Origin: an uncultured Alphaproteobacteria bacterium
GTDB lineage: Bacteria > Pseudomonadota > Alphaproteobacteria > Rhodobacterales > Rhodobacteraceae
Direction: 5' to 3'
NCBI GenBank assembly: GCA_913031285.1
Contig: CAJWEI010000007.1
Location: 1 to 64,000, forward strand
Length of the DNA stretch: 64,000 nt
A program made the position numbers and the translations under genes. The notes beneath the pieces are model-generated. The model did not search any database and was not told where the DNA came from. It saw only the letters and a list, made by a program, of their open reading frames with translations. Below are positions 16,311 through 24,633 of the stretch, piece after piece. Numbering within the stretch: position 1 is the first letter of the stretch; every line of letters begins with the position of its first letter.

Positions 16311-17093
16311 ATGCCGCTTAATAATCGTCAGGAAGAAATCCTAAAGTCACTTTACCAAGTGGGAGCAGTCGAAGTCGAAGAGCTTGCTCATCAGTGGAGC
16401 GTCACAACACAAACCGTTCGCAGAGATCTAGCAGAAATTTGCGACTCTGGATTAGCGCTTAGGACGCATGGTGGCGCTAAACGTTTGAACACAAAATCTG
16501 TTGTTGCGTACGCAGACCGCAGACTGAAACATACTTTGGCAAAAAGATGCATTGCGGAAGCCGTTTCAAACCTTATTCCTAATGGGGCGTCGCTTACCTT
16601 AAATATTGGAACGACCACAGAGATAGTCGCTGAAGCACTGCGGTTTCACAATGATTTGACAGTTATATCAAACAATATCAACATCGTTCAAATTATGAGA
16701 GCCTCAAGGCTTAAAAACCTCGTTTTAATTGGAGGTGAAGTACGCCTAGCCGACGGTGCCGTGATTGGAGAAGATGCCATTAAATCTATTTCAAACTTCA
16801 AAGTAGACTTCGCAATCATTGGGGCCTCATCTATCGAGCTGGATGGCTCAATCTTGGATTTTGACCAACGTGAAGTCGCCGTTTCAAGGGCCATTTTAGA
16901 AAATGCGCGAAGCAAGATACTTGTCGCTGACGTTTCAAAATTTAACGTTTCTGCTCATGTGAAAATCTGTGAGGCAAAAGACCTCGATTACATTATATTA
17001 AATGCGCCTCCTCCACAAAGCTTTGAGACCGCATTACAAGCACATTCAACCAAACTCGTTATTGCAGAAGAGCAAAATGTCAATTCAAAATAA
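16311..17093 (+). CDS. DeoR-family transcriptional regulator, GlpR-like
   Basis: This 260-residue regulator has an N-terminal DeoR helix-turn-helix (NNRQEEILKSLYQVG, then VTTQTVRRDLAEICDSGLALRTHGGA at about 29-55). The C-terminal sugar-phosphate-binding DeoRC domain carries LNIGTTTEIVAEAL (about 97) and VLIGGEVRLADGAVIG (about 140). It overlaps glpD by 17 bases, so it most likely responds to glycerol 3-phosphate. Downstream control of the adjoining fucose-type island is possible but not shown. No good ribosome binding site precedes the ATG. Confidence 0.85.
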   Translation: MPLNNRQEEILKSLYQVGAVEVEELAHQWSVTTQTVRRDLAEICDSGLALRTHGGAKRLNTKSVVAYADRRLKHTLAKRCIAEAVSNLIPNGASLTLNIGTTTEIVAEALRFHNDLTVISNNINIVQIMRASRLKNLVLIGGEVRLADGAVIGEDAIKSISNFKVDFAIIGASSIELDGSILDFDQREVAVSRAILENARSKILVADVSKFNVSAHVKICEAKDLDYIILNAPPPQSFETALQAHSTKLVIAEEQNVNSK

Positions 17094-18681
17094 AAATGTA
17101 GATATTTTCATTATTGGCGGTGGCATAAATGGCTGTGGCATTGCACGCGACGCCGCTGGTCGGGGATATCGAGTGGCCTTAGCTGAGATGAACGATCTTG
17201 CATCTGCAACATCCTCTGCTTCGACAAAGTTGTTCCACGGTGGCCTGAGATATCTGGAATTTCTCGAATTTCGGCTCGTCCGAGAAGCACTTATCGAAAG
17301 AGAAGTTTTACTCCGAGCGATGCCACATATTTCCTGGCCCATGCGATTTGTATTACCATTTCATAACGATATGCGATTTGAGAATGATACACCAACGTCA
17401 AAAATTCTATCATTTCTTCTGCCTTGGATGAAGAGCCGTCGCCCGTCCTGGCTTATTCGGTTTGGGCTCTTTCTTTATGATAATTTAGGAGGCCGCAAAA
17501 TTTTACCTGCAACAAAGACACTTAAGCTTAGATCTTGCGACGAAGGCATCCCTCTTATGTCAAAATTTGAAAAGGCTTTTGAATATTCAGACTGTTGGGT
17601 TGAAGATTCTCGACTTGTTGTTTTAAATGCGCGCGATGCCCATGCAAAAGGCGCCTCTATCAATGTTCAAAGTAAGGTCATCTCAGCTACTTTCACGAGT
17701 GGCTTGTGGCAGGTAGTAACACGAAACATTGATGGCTTTGAACAGACTACAACCGCTAAAATGATCGTAAATGCAGGTGGGCCTTGGGTTGAAGACATAA
17801 TTCGAAGCATTGTTCGTCTGAATTCGACAGAAGGTGTAAGGCTCATCCGTGGCAGTCACATCGTAACCAAGAAGCTATACGACCACGACAAATGTTATTT
17901 CTTCCAGGGGGAAGATGGAAGAATAGTTTTCTCGATACCATATGAGGATGATTTTACTCTGATTGGAACAACAGATGCTGATCACGATGACCCCAGCATT
18001 AAACCTGTCTGCACTTCAGAAGAAATGCTTTATCTAATCGATTTTGCAAATAAATATTTTATGCACTCGATCTCCACAGATGATGTTTTATGGACCTACT
18101 CTGGAGTGCGTCCTCTATACAATGATGGCGCGAGCTCTGCGACGGCCGCAACAAGAGATTATGTCCTAAAAGTGAACCACTCAGAGGGCGGTCCCGTATT
18201 GAATATTTTTGGTGGAAAGATCACCACCTACCGCAAACTGGCAGAGTCTGCATTAGAATTAATAGACAAAGAATTTAAGCGTAAGACGAATAAATGGACT
18301 GCAAAAGCTTCTATGCCCGGTGGCAACTTTCCAGTCAACGGTGTTAAGAGACTCTGCGATAAACTTGCTAAAAGCCTCCCGTTCTTACCTGAGAAAACAA
18401 TAAAACGTTTAATTCGACAATATGGCACTGAAGCAGCGATTATCTTTGCTGGGTGCACTTCAATGGAACACCTTGGTAAAAATTTTGGTCATGGTATTTT
18501 CCAAAAGGAACTAGATTGGGCAATCGCAAATGAATGGGTCTCACAAGCCGATGACTTCCTCTGGAGACGGTCAAAACTTGGCCTGCGTCTGTGTGATGAA
18601 GAGAAAGACGAGATGAATGCCTATATTGCGAAATACACTTTAGACCAGCGTATGAAGTCTGAAAATCGCATGTTAAACTAG
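17077..18681 (+). CDS. glpD: Aerobic glycerol-3-phosphate dehydrogenase
   Basis: This FAD-dependent dehydrogenase has 534 residues from the ATG at 17077. The dinucleotide-binding motif FIIGGGINGCGIARDAAGRG (about 10) and the family signature TKLFHGGLRYLEFLEF (about 47) are intact. FSIPYEDDFTLIGTTDADH and GVRPLYNDG lie in the DAO domain, followed by the C-terminal helical domain (about 395-525). It oxidises sn-glycerol 3-phosphate to dihydroxyacetone phosphate at the inner membrane and passes electrons to quinone. A longer frame from 17002 is inside the regulator; the chosen start has GAAGAG at suitable distance. Confidence 0.92.
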   Translation: MSIQNKNVDIFIIGGGINGCGIARDAAGRGYRVALAEMNDLASATSSASTKLFHGGLRYLEFLEFRLVREALIEREVLLRAMPHISWPMRFVLPFHNDMRFENDTPTSKILSFLLPWMKSRRPSWLIRFGLFLYDNLGGRKILPATKTLKLRSCDEGIPLMSKFEKAFEYSDCWVEDSRLVVLNARDAHAKGASINVQSKVISATFTSGLWQVVTRNIDGFEQTTTAKMIVNAGGPWVEDIIRSIVRLNSTEGVRLIRGSHIVTKKLYDHDKCYFFQGEDGRIVFSIPYEDDFTLIGTTDADHDDPSIKPVCTSEEMLYLIDFANKYFMHSISTDDVLWTYSGVRPLYNDGASSATAATRDYVLKVNHSEGGPVLNIFGGKITTYRKLAESALELIDKEFKRKTNKWTAKASMPGGNFPVNGVKRLCDKLAKSLPFLPEKTIKRLIRQYGTEAAIIFAGCTSMEHLGKNFGHGIFQKELDWAIANEWVSQADDFLWRRSKLGLRLCDEEKDEMNAYIAKYTLDQRMKSENRMLN

Positions 18682-18773
18682 GAGCTGTTTGCAATTAATG
18701 GATTAACTTCCTGATCGTAATTGAATCCTTTCTGAATTTACCACTACACGCTGAAGCTTGGCCGCTGCCTCCT

Positions 18774-19247
18774 TCAACCGCCGAACTGAGTGCGTAAAGC
18801 TTGATAGGCGACAGCCGTTGCAACATTTGACAAATTAAGTGATTTGACCAGTGGACTGCGCATCGGTACGTGAAAGGTCCGATCCTCCATGCCATTTAAA
18901 ACCTTGATTGGGAGACCTTTGGACTCACGGCCGAATACCAAAAAGGCATTTGGATCATAATCAGGACTGTAAAAGCTTTTCAACCCATCTTCTTCAAAGA
19001 AATATAAGCTCTCTCGTAGTGGCCGACGATGCAGCAAAAAACTTTGCCAGTTGTCATATTGGCTAAGTTGAACATGTTTCCAATAACGCGTTCCTGATCG
19101 CATAACAGACGTTTCATCTAGAGAAAACCCATAAGGCTTGATTAGGATCAGCTCAAGATCAAGCGCGACACATGTCCGACCGATGGCACCCGTATTATGC
19201 GGAATTTCAGGCGTCACTAGTACCATTTTCATACGTGGGCTGGACAT
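18774..19247 (-). CDS. trmL: tRNA (cytidine/uridine-34 2'-O)-methyltransferase, TrmL
   Basis: This 157-residue SPOUT (SpoU) methyltransferase starts near MKMVLVTPEIPHNTGAIGRTC, the family's substrate-binding motif 1. It has VFGRESKGLP (motif 2, about 108) and PLVKSLNLSNVATAVAYQAL (motif 3, about 130), which form the S-adenosylmethionine-binding trefoil knot. It methylates the wobble nucleotide of leucine tRNAs. Length is normal. The start may be at 19247 or at the Met at 19232, which gives the commoner N-terminus. It is convergent with glpD. Confidence 0.9.
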   Translation of the reverse strand: MSSPRMKMVLVTPEIPHNTGAIGRTCVALDLELILIKPYGFSLDETSVMRSGTRYWKHVQLSQYDNWQSFLLHRRPLRESLYFFEEDGLKSFYSPDYDPNAFLVFGRESKGLPIKVLNGMEDRTFHVPMRSPLVKSLNLSNVATAVAYQALRTQFGG

Positions 19248-19747
19248 TAGATTATTAGCTTTCTCTATAAAGGACGCGAGACCAGACGGTTTGTATTTTA
19301 TTAGCTCAATTTTAGGGTGCTTAACAACTTGGGTTTGAAATTTATGTCGCTTGTAAATTGATACGGGTTTGTGAAAAATTATAAAAATATCAAACGTTTC
19401 CCTCAGGAAGGCAAACCACTACTTTTTTAATGGTGTGGAAATACTTTTTAAACCAGAAATCCCACTCGTATCACGCTTTTTCACCAATATAACTAAACAA
19501 CAAAGCCTGATATTAAAACAGCACTGGAATTTCCTACCTAATCAAATACTACTGATGCACCAGTAAGCCCTTTCCAAGCCTAAATTCTGCGATCAACCAG
19601 ATAGCGTAGGAGAAGCGTTCCTAGTTTACTATATCAACATACCAATCTCTTTATTAACGAAAACCATAGTGCTTTGGTATTGCTAAGTTGTTTTCCCTTC
19701 GAAAATCCCTCAACCCCCCTCTGTTTTGCTTAGCAATAGAGATTATT
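19248..19747. other. Non-coding stretch between trmL and the cupin gene
   Basis: About 500 bases with scattered stops in all frames. Minus-strand residues around 19540-19620 read a little like coding sequence, but I recognise no family. No structured RNA is seen. Confidence 0.4.
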
Positions 19748-20125
19748 TTAATCAGTTGCAGTAAAACCACTTCCTAGTTTGGTATATTCTGGACGTGGTG
19801 GGCTGAAAACATCAAGGATTACCGCACCATCAGGGCCGCCTATAATCCCATGTTCTATTCCTCCAGGGCTACACCAAAAATCACCTTTTCCAACCGCAAT
19901 CTCTTCACCATCTTGGATCCGAATTGCACTGCCTTCTATCATCACACCCCATTGCTCTTGCGAATGGCTGTGGAGAGCACCGCGCGCATTCGGTTCAATT
20001 CTAACAACAGAGATCATAGCCTGCTTACCGGGAAAAATTCGTGTGGCTATTCCTTCGCCCAAAGTGCGGGAAATTCCTTGCTCTAGAGCATCAATATTGA
20101 AAAAATTTCTATCTTTTTGGCCCAT
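19748..20125 (-). CDS. Cupin-domain protein
   Basis: This small single-domain cupin has 125 residues from the ATG at 20125, which is preceded by TAGGAG. An upstream frame of 11 more residues lacks such a site. Cupin motif 1 appears as ARGALHSHSQEQWGVMIEGSA, giving two of the metal-binding His residues and a Glu/Gln position. Motif 2 appears as PGGIEHGIIGGPDG, with the last His. No partner enzyme is adjacent. It may be an isomerase or dioxygenase-like metal enzyme, or a ligand sensor. Substrate unknown. Confidence 0.7.
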   Translation of the reverse strand: MGQKDRNFFNIDALEQGISRTLGEGIATRIFPGKQAMISVVRIEPNARGALHSHSQEQWGVMIEGSAIRIQDGEEIAVGKGDFWCSPGGIEHGIIGGPDGAVILDVFSPPRPEYTKLGSGFTATD

Positions 20126-20473
20126 CTCAATACTCCTATATCTTAGATTTAAAACCATTAGATTTGTTTGCGCTGAAGCTTCCCATCTTTTCGAATAGAG
20201 GTAGTTGTTTTACGCATTAAACAGTCTCTGTTGCGGGATATCAGATAGTCCTTTCAATATGATGCCTCTATTAATATTCCACAACCCTTAAGAAGGTTTT
20301 GAGCGCCATGCCTCAGTCATATTTTTTAAGCGACCCTGTCTAACTTGCCATTATCATCATTTCTTTTTCTTCGACAAAAAAGAATGATTGTGAAACAAAA
20401 TACCCATAGTAGGAATCTAGAGCCAGAAGCATATCAAATAGATCAAAAGCTAAGCTCACAAAATCGACTGTTT
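20126..20473. other. Intergenic region
   Basis: About 350 AT-rich bases between two minus-strand genes. It holds the upstream region of the cupin gene. No feature recognised. Confidence 0.4.
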
Positions 20474-20779
20474 CTAAAGCTCAACCGCAGTTGGTTGTTT
20501 CATATTAAATAACGTTAAATCGCCTTCTAAGCTCAAAATGTCCGTTAGAACGCCTGGTGCCGAGTGTAGCATACTGTCGCGTGCTTTTTTAGCTGCTTCC
20601 GCCATGTCTTCGGTCGGGTAAACGGAAATTGTCATAAACGATTTATCGCCAGTGCGAACTCCAGCAATTAGTTCGGCATCAGGAAACAGCTCTTTTGTTT
20701 TTTCTGCCAAGTATTTCTGACGCAGTTTTAAATCTTCTTCAGTATCAAATTCCACCATATTTATTCTTGCAAAGCTCAT
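20474..20779 (-). CDS. Small dimeric alpha/beta-barrel-like hypothetical protein
   Basis: This 101-residue protein starts MSFARINMVEFDTEEDLKLR and has the beta-alpha-beta pattern of ferredoxin-like dimeric barrels (antibiotic-biosynthesis monooxygenase or stress-responsive types). The segment SFMTISVYPTEDMAEAA (about 47) would be the central strand and helix. No catalytic residues can be named. AAGGGATGT lies upstream of the ATG. It stands alone between AT-rich spacers, and its role is unknown. Confidence 0.6.
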   Translation of the reverse strand: MSFARINMVEFDTEEDLKLRQKYLAEKTKELFPDAELIAGVRTGDKSFMTISVYPTEDMAEAAKKARDSMLHSAPGVLTDILSLEGDLTLFNMKQPTAVEL

Positions 20780-21128
20780 TAGTACATCCCTTATAGTATG
20801 TAGGAATTATGACTAGATTAATATTCAAATCCAGAAAATTAAATTACTAAAGTAAATGCATACAAACCCAAAATAAGCCAAAGGCCAGGGGCATAAAGAT
20901 CAAAGTCAGAGATTCATAAAGTGTGAGTTTTGCGTTCTACTTTTTGATGAGCCAACTATTAATTTACTCTACGTTCAATTTTATAACGAGGGAAATTAAT
21001 TCGTCAAATCAATGATAAGACCTCCAAAAAGAGCTGACTAAAATATTTAACCAATGCCCTTAAAAAGCAAACGTAAATCCTCAAGCCTTGTTCTGACATA
21101 ACGTGACTGCTAGTTGGAGCAATATACT
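20780..21128. other. Intergenic region
   Basis: About 350 AT-rich bases without an ORF or recognisable site. Confidence 0.4.
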
Positions 21129-22109
21129 CTAATTATCGCGTGAATAACTGGAATCTAAAATCTCACTAAAAGTTTTTGGATCAATGTTACCTCCCGAAAT
21201 CACTGCTACAACATTCTGCCCACAAAACTGCGGGTGCATTGCGGCCGCCATAGCCACCGCACCTGCCCCCTCAGAAACCAAATGAGCTTTTGAAGCCAAA
21301 GAGCGAAGTGCTTTTTCAGCTTCTGAATGAGAAACAACCACAACATCGTCCACCAACACATCCAGAAGAGGCCACATCTCAGCTAAAACACTGGTTGAGC
21401 CAATTCCATCAATCCAACTCTTCCCCCTTTCAACTTTTACAGGTTCTCCATGAGTTTTTGCAGATTTTAAAGGCGTTGAACTTTCTATCTCACAAGCAAT
21501 AATTTGAGGCTTTTTTCCCAAGGCTTTCATCGCTAAAGCTATTCCTGAAATCATCCCCCCGCCGCCAACTGGAACAACGATCACTTCTACGCCTGGAAAC
21601 TTTGAAACAATCTCTAGTCCGATTCCGGCATTCCCGATGATTACTTCTAGTTCTGCAACTGGATGAATGAAGAAACCCTCTAAACCTGACGACCTGGTCA
21701 TCATTACTTCCCACCAATCAGAGAATGATACAGAAGTTACTTTTGCACCAAGATCCAAAAGGGCTTCCACTTTCACTTTCGCGGCAGTGTCAGGAACAAT
21801 AACGTGAACTGGTAAACCCCTGTTCTGAGCGGCCTTGGCAACACCTTGACCAAAATTACCGGCACTGGCAGTAACAACGCCATTTTGCAGAACTTTTTCG
21901 TCGGCTTGCTCGATAGCATTCGCGCCAGCCCTTATTTTAAAAGAGCCAAGTTCTTGTAAGCATTCTGCCTTAAGCATCAACTTTCGATCAGAACAATCAA
22001 ATGGCAATAAGGGAGTTTCAATAATGTCATTTGAGATTCGATTGGTCGCTTCTTGTAAATCTTCAAGAGTTAACCGAAAAGCCGCCTCAGCAATCGAAAT
22101 TCTGTCCAT
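21129..22109 (-). CDS. Threonine/serine dehydratase, PLP-dependent
   Basis: This fold-type II PLP enzyme has 326 residues from the ATG at 22109 (GAAGG at 7-base spacing); an in-frame TTG further upstream is less likely. The PLP lysine is in ELGSFKIRAGANA (about residue 58), the phosphate-binding glycine loop is PVGGGGMISGIA (about 170), and TASAGNFGQGVAKAA (about 82) positions the substrate carboxylate. It likely deaminates threonine or serine to 2-keto acids. It lacks a C-terminal ACT domain, so it is the catabolic or short type. Serine racemase or 3-hydroxyaspartate dehydratase activity is also possible in this family. Confidence 0.85.
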   Translation of the reverse strand: MDRISIAEAAFRLTLEDLQEATNRISNDIIETPLLPFDCSDRKLMLKAECLQELGSFKIRAGANAIEQADEKVLQNGVVTASAGNFGQGVAKAAQNRGLPVHVIVPDTAAKVKVEALLDLGAKVTSVSFSDWWEVMMTRSSGLEGFFIHPVAELEVIIGNAGIGLEIVSKFPGVEVIVVPVGGGGMISGIALAMKALGKKPQIIACEIESSTPLKSAKTHGEPVKVERGKSWIDGIGSTSVLAEMWPLLDVLVDDVVVVSHSEAEKALRSLASKAHLVSEGAGAVAMAAAMHPQFCGQNVVAVISGGNIDPKTFSEILDSSYSRDN

Positions 22110-22630
22110 TAAATAACCTTCAACGTATGGGGATACTTGTAGAGAGCTTAGCTGTTGGTTAAAGGCCGTCAAACAAATTCGAAGGCCCTCAATTTAGGTA
22201 TGGGAAATTATGTCAATTAATTCGACCGGCCCTCAAACGGAGAACCGACTTATCTCCAAAAGACCAATTCAATTAAAAAAGCTCCTACACAAATATAGCC
22301 TATTAAATACCAAGCTCGTAAAAGCAAAGCATAATGATTAAAATTCAGTATTTATTTTAGTGACTATCACTCCAAATAACCACTCAAGATTCCTTTGTGG
22401 TTCATCTATATGCGACAAGCTCACCAGTTCTAACTATAATTTTAATTATGGCAGTTACAATAACGGAGTATACGAAATTTTAGTTAGCCTATTGTTAAAA
22501 ATACCTAATTTTCATTTAAATTACCTAGGATCCAAATTTTTTTCACATATCCTTGAACGAAAGTATTAAGTCCGGTGAAGATTTGCCATTTTCCGAAATT
22601 CAATACCGCAGTGATGTCTTTGCAACGACA
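22110..22630. other. Intergenic region with a hairpin at the end of the next gene
   Basis: About 520 AT-rich bases. A possible 69-codon plus-strand frame (22360-22569) has no ribosome binding site and atypical composition. A 9-bp inverted repeat (AGTGATGTC ... GACATCACT) at 22610-22635 overlaps the stop of the gene at 22631 and could terminate it. Confidence 0.45.
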
Positions 22631-22933
22631 TCACTCACCAATTAAACCCTCCTTAAACTTAAGAATGCTATTTTGGATGGCTACGCCTATTTTCTTTGCA
22701 TGCGCGTGATCCACTTGATTCAAATTTCTTTGACTGTGACACAGTGTTTGGTCAAAATCATCAGGACCACTAAGTCCCAGAGCCAGACAATAATGCATGA
22801 AAAAAATATCCGCATTAATTACAATCACCTGCTCATTGAGGTCATCAACAGCTTTAAAATTTGATTTTGCACCCGCATACGTAATTGGGGCAACCACAAA
22901 TACCGATGTCATTAAAATAGACCATGTAAGCAA
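22631..22933 (-). CDS. Small secreted hypothetical protein
   Basis: This 100-residue frame opens with a typical Sec signal peptide (hydrophobic LMTSVFVVAPI, then TYAGA as a cleavage site around residues 20-22). It continues as a charged domain with two cysteines (CLALGLSG and LCHSQRNL), which could form a disulphide in the periplasm. The start is TTG with AAAAGG closely upstream. A hairpin overlaps the stop codon. I do not recognise a family. Confidence 0.5.
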   Translation of the reverse strand: MLTWSILMTSVFVVAPITYAGAKSNFKAVDDLNEQVIVINADIFFMHYCLALGLSGPDDFDQTLCHSQRNLNQVDHAHAKKIGVAIQNSILKFKEGLIGE

Positions 22934-22975
22934 AACCTTTTACAATTTGTATTTTAAGAGATTTCTTGAGCTTGC

Positions 22976-23752
22976 CTAGCGCATAGAGTTCTTCACTTTG
23001 CATTGAACTGCCAGTTGGCCATCTAGCGTTACTTTGATATCATCGCCTACTTGAGCTGGATAAAGACCCAAAGTGGTCCCTCCCAAAACAATATCACCGC
23101 TAGATAATTTTAAAGAGTGATCAGCCAAATGCGCTTCAAGCCAGTTCAAAGAGGCAACAGGCCCTCCGTCCATTGGCCAAAGTTCGCCAGAATCAATAAC
23201 AGAACCATTAATTTCCAATGAAAGAACGGACGCGTTTTTATAAAGAGCTGGCGCTTTTTGCCATTGCGTTTGAGGAAATACCAAACCCTTGTTTAGCCCA
23301 TTATTGGCTATGAGCTCAGCAAGAGATTTTTGAGGCGCTCGGAACACAAAATTATGCAGTTCAATAATTGGGAAAACGAACATAATTTCATTTTTCTCAC
23401 CAACTTGAATGGCCATTTCCGCTTCAACAGCCAGATTGCAAAATGAGTGGTACTCTAACTCCGCTCCATTTGACAGCATCTCGTTTTTAAATAATGTTCC
23501 CCGAATAGGACCAGCCACGCCAAATAACTTTATCGTTCCCGGACCAGTGCATCCAACCTTATATCCCGCAACTCGATCCCCTTGTTCAGTTCGCAGTCGT
23601 GTCACCTCATCCTGCAACGAATATGCAGATTTTTCATCAAACCGAAGTGTTGGATCCTCAAAGCACGTACCAGGATTCATCAGGCGAAAGTCACTCAGTT
23701 GGCGCCTCGCTAATTGATAGATGTTAATACTCAAACAATTTATCCATTTCAA
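22976..23752 (-). CDS. 2-keto-4-pentenoate hydratase / fumarylacetoacetase-family protein
   Basis: This 258-residue protein resembles MhpD-type hydratases. The N-terminus IYQLARRQLSDFR is the usual helix, followed by VAGYKVGCTG (about 63) and the metal-binding acidic motif AVEAEMAIQVG (about 108). GPVASLNWLEAHLADHS and LSSGDIVLGGTTLGLYPAQVGD complete the C-terminal domain. It should hydrate a 2-keto-4-enoate or decarboxylate a 4-oxalocrotonate-like acid with a divalent metal. No meta-cleavage pathway genes are adjacent. A role with 2-keto-3-deoxy acids is conceivable but unsupported. Confidence 0.8.
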   Translation of the reverse strand: MKWINCLSINIYQLARRQLSDFRLMNPGTCFEDPTLRFDEKSAYSLQDEVTRLRTEQGDRVAGYKVGCTGPGTIKLFGVAGPIRGTLFKNEMLSNGAELEYHSFCNLAVEAEMAIQVGEKNEIMFVFPIIELHNFVFRAPQKSLAELIANNGLNKGLVFPQTQWQKAPALYKNASVLSLEINGSVIDSGELWPMDGGPVASLNWLEAHLADHSLKLSSGDIVLGGTTLGLYPAQVGDDIKVTLDGQLAVQCKVKNSMR

Positions 23753-24633
23753 AAGAAAGATGGCACATTATTAGTAATTGCAAGTTTAAAACTTATTAAA
23801 GTTTATCCGTTAAAATTTTCTCATCAAACGCTTATTATTCTTATTTCGCAGGGAGCTCCAGTAATAATTTTTCTATGATGAATAATACTGTTATTAGAGT
23901 ACTGCCTTATTTGGAACGACGACTTCCTCAATGGATTATACTCAATCGAGTGGCCCCACGTTCAGACTTTTCTTCCATTTGTTCAGCCTGGTAAATGGAT
24001 CTATCATTATCTTTCCAAATAGCTTTTTAATAGGCTAAATCTTACAATTTAGTGATGTCTTATGGCATGATTTTTATTTGCGCAAGCTTATCAATGCGCC
24101 GCCCAAACATCAAAACCATGTCACGCAAGTTCTGGCTCTTTCCAAAGGTTTTGGGCAATACCACTAGTCTACCAATTAAAGCAGCAATTGCATTCAAATC
24201 AAACCATTAATGAAGTCGCACACAAAAAATTCCAAAAAATCAACAATTTTGTACCTAACTTTATTTGATCGGCGTGGCACTGAATTGTTAAACGTGCCCC
24301 GCGACCAATGAATGTAATAATTAACCAAAAATCAAAATCAGGCATATTATTTTCATAGTCAACTCTAGGTCCAAATAGTATGTCGATAGTCCGGTCGACT
24401 TGGTGCCGCAATGCTGTACGTTAGGTCATGGCTTTAAATTTCTGTTGCTCCGTAAGAACTCATTGAGCTTTACGAAAAATCAATCTCTCAGCATATCTAT
24501 TTGCGTTTCGGTTATATTGGGGTATTTCAGAAATGTACTTTATTTTTGAAGTCACTCCAGCCAGCACAGATCCATCAAAATATCGTTTAGTCTGTAAGAA
24601 AACTCCGACTGCTTAAAAGTAGTCATCTTAGGT
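23753..24633. other. Long non-coding stretch, possible gene remnants
   Basis: About 880 bases without a convincing gene. A 70-codon minus-strand frame at 24199-24411 and a fragment near 24060-24170 look slightly protein-like but have no start signals or recognisable family. I read the segment as decayed sequence. Confidence 0.4.

Noticed and set aside
22360-22569. 69-codon plus-strand frame
   Set aside because: It is Asn/Ser-rich translation of AT-rich DNA without a ribosome binding site.
22976-23752. 2-keto-3-deoxyfuconate hydrolase for the fucose route
   Set aside because: The protein is FAH-superfamily but its N-terminus and motif order are those of 2-keto-4-pentenoate hydratases, and it lies 5 kb beyond the island behind unrelated genes.
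24199-24411. 70-codon minus-strand frame
   Set aside because: It is aromatic-rich with no start signal and lies in an otherwise decayed stretch; no family recognised.
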